A stretch of 64,000 nt of DNA from contig CAVUWY010000002.1 in assembly GCA_963745405.1 (NCBI GenBank), positions 2,046,001 to 2,110,000 on the forward strand. The letters are read 5' to 3'. The notes under the pieces were generated by a model. It was not told the origin of the DNA. It searched no databases and was given only the letters and a program-made list of their open reading frames with translations. This DNA comes from C-114 sp963745405. GTDB taxonomy: Bacteria > Chloroflexota > Limnocylindria > Limnocylindrales > CSP1-4. The position numbers and the translations under genes are program-made. This document shows, in pieces, positions 63,077 through 64,000 of the stretch (position 1 is the first letter of the stretch; every line of letters begins with the position of its first letter).

Positions 63077-64000
63077 GTGATCGACCGCTCGCGGGCCGCA
63101 GCGGCACCTGTCTTCGTGACGCGTTTCAGCCTGTCATCGCGGACGGCGATCGGCGTCCAGACACGACTGATCCTCGAGCAGTTCCCGGAATGGCAGCACC
63201 TGTTCTGGACGCAGTACGAATCTCGATCGCTGGACCCACGGTCATATCGCGCCGAGAACGGCCTCATCGCTCGCTCGACGAGGATCAGGAACGTCCCGCC
63301 GCTGGCGAGGCTCCTGTCACAGCTCAACGTCACCTATTGGACCGGTGACACGACCGACCCGCAGAGGCCGCGCGTTCATCGAGGCGTTCAAGGGAAGAAC
63401 GCGCTCGGTCTACTTCGCTCCGATCGACTCGTCGGACGCACGCCGGATGCGGTCCATCGCCGAGCTCCTGGGTCTTCCCTTCGCCCTTCACCTGTGGGAC
63501 TTCCTCGACGATGGACTCCGCGCCGGCGATCGGTCCACCCGATGGTTGATCGACCGCGCCAACGCGGTCTTCTGTGGCAGCGAACCGCTGCTCCGTGAGG
63601 TGCGGCAGCTGCGACCGGGTGCCGAGATGCTCTCCATCACCAGGCGTCCACCGACTCACCGGGCCGCCGGCCGGCCGGCCGCGCCGCCGAAGATCGCCCT
63701 GATCGGGGACATCGTCGCCTACCGCTCCGGCGTCCTGAAGCTCCTCGACGCCGTGACGATGCTCCGCGCCGGCGGCTACGAGGTCACGGTTCGCTACATC
63801 GGTCGGCCGGGTGCGCTCCGACACATCGGCGTGCCCGCGAATATCCCGATCGAGTGGTCGGCTTCCTGCCCAGCGACGCGGCGCGCGACCGCGCCCTCAG
63901 CGAATGCGACATCGGCTTCCTGCCCGGTCCGCTCGGGGACCCAGAGGTCGACCCGCGCAGCCGCTACTCGATCCCCTCGAGAGTCCTCGACTTCCTGGCG
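63077..64000 (+). CDS. Glycosyltransferase, N-terminal part (frameshifted, continues past window)
   Basis: A protein running off the window. The opening VFVTRFSLSSRTAIGVQTRLILEQFPEWQHLFW is a typical glycosyltransferase-4-like N-terminus. After a slip near 63,365 the reading FALHLWDFLDDGLR, then IALIGDIVAYRSGVLKLLDAVTMLRAGGYEVTVRYIGRPGA continues. After a second slip near 63,860 GFLPSDAARDRALSECDIGFLPGPLGDPEV and RYSIPSRVLDFLA follow, the donor-binding region of family GT4. GTG 63077 is the likely start. Confidence 0.75.

Overview
The window is a high-GC bacterial chromosome segment with many GTG starts, dense gene packing and frequent 4-base ATGA/GTGA overlaps. The gene mix suggests an uncultured high-GC Chloroflexota (Limnocylindria-like) rather than an actinobacterium. 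It includes an MMPL exporter, VanZ, ECF sigma factors, a zinc-ribbon/cyclase/ATPase giant regulator and long Pro-Thr stalk proteins. The assignment is an inference: there is no rRNA, and I see no tRNA, phage, insertion sequence or CRISPR.

0-11.7 kb: the 3' end of a class III aminotransferase, small hypothetical proteins, VanZ, a LiaF-like membrane protein, an MMPL/RND exporter, a phosphotriesterase-family hydrolase, a repeat-rich 650-bp non-coding stretch, OsmC, a YcaQ-family DNA glycosylase, and two membrane proteins (one DUF2207-like, one with SLPD repeats).

11.7-29.3 kb is the most coherent part, a one-carbon / N-methyl amine island. A leftward operon encodes a corrinoid protein, DUF1638, a PF13769 small protein, a methyl-THF:corrinoid methyltransferase, a [2Fe-2S] corrinoid activase, a non-pyrrolysine MttB-family methyltransferase and methylene-THF reductase. 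A divergent IclR regulator faces it across a 33-bp near-perfect palindrome. Rightward and beyond lie a betaine-aldehyde-type dehydrogenase, an APC permease, a metallophosphoesterase, a Nudix hydrolase, a dimethylglycine-dehydrogenase-like FAD/GcvT fusion and EtfBA. Together these could import a methylated amine, strip methyl groups onto cobalamin and THF, and oxidise the remainder through ETF.

29.3-41.4 kb: a COG4315 lipoprotein, GNAT, a type II toxin-antitoxin pair with a palindromic operator, a luciferase-like monooxygenase, an ECF sigma factor paired with a membrane beta-propeller, a suf operon (sufB-sufD-Rieske) with a clear sigma70 promoter overlapped by an inverted repeat, a PPOX protein, a nitroreductase, an FAD amine oxidase and an ornithine-cyclodeaminase-like protein.

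41.4-53.6 kb: an erythrin-VIT1 iron/manganese protein, a small membrane protein, a cupin, Lrp/AsnC, an ECF sigma/RskA pair, a MenG/UbiE methyltransferase, Lgt, PlsC, GNATs, and a transsulfuration pair (cystathionine beta-synthase and gamma-synthase/lyase).

53.6-64 kb: a zinc-ribbon/adenylate cyclase/ATPase/TPR regulator broken by about 20 frameshifts, secreted and lipoproteins, a CBS-domain protein, a TIGR03118 protein, a surface protein with a ~160-residue Pro-Thr stalk, and the start of a glycosyltransferase.

From about 27 kb onward many conserved genes (sufB, sufD, Rieske, MbfA-like, MenG, CBS, CGS, cyclase) carry single-base frameshifts, whereas 0-27 kb is nearly clean. This looks mainly like indel error in the assembly rather than gene decay, so frameshifted genes are given as whole loci.
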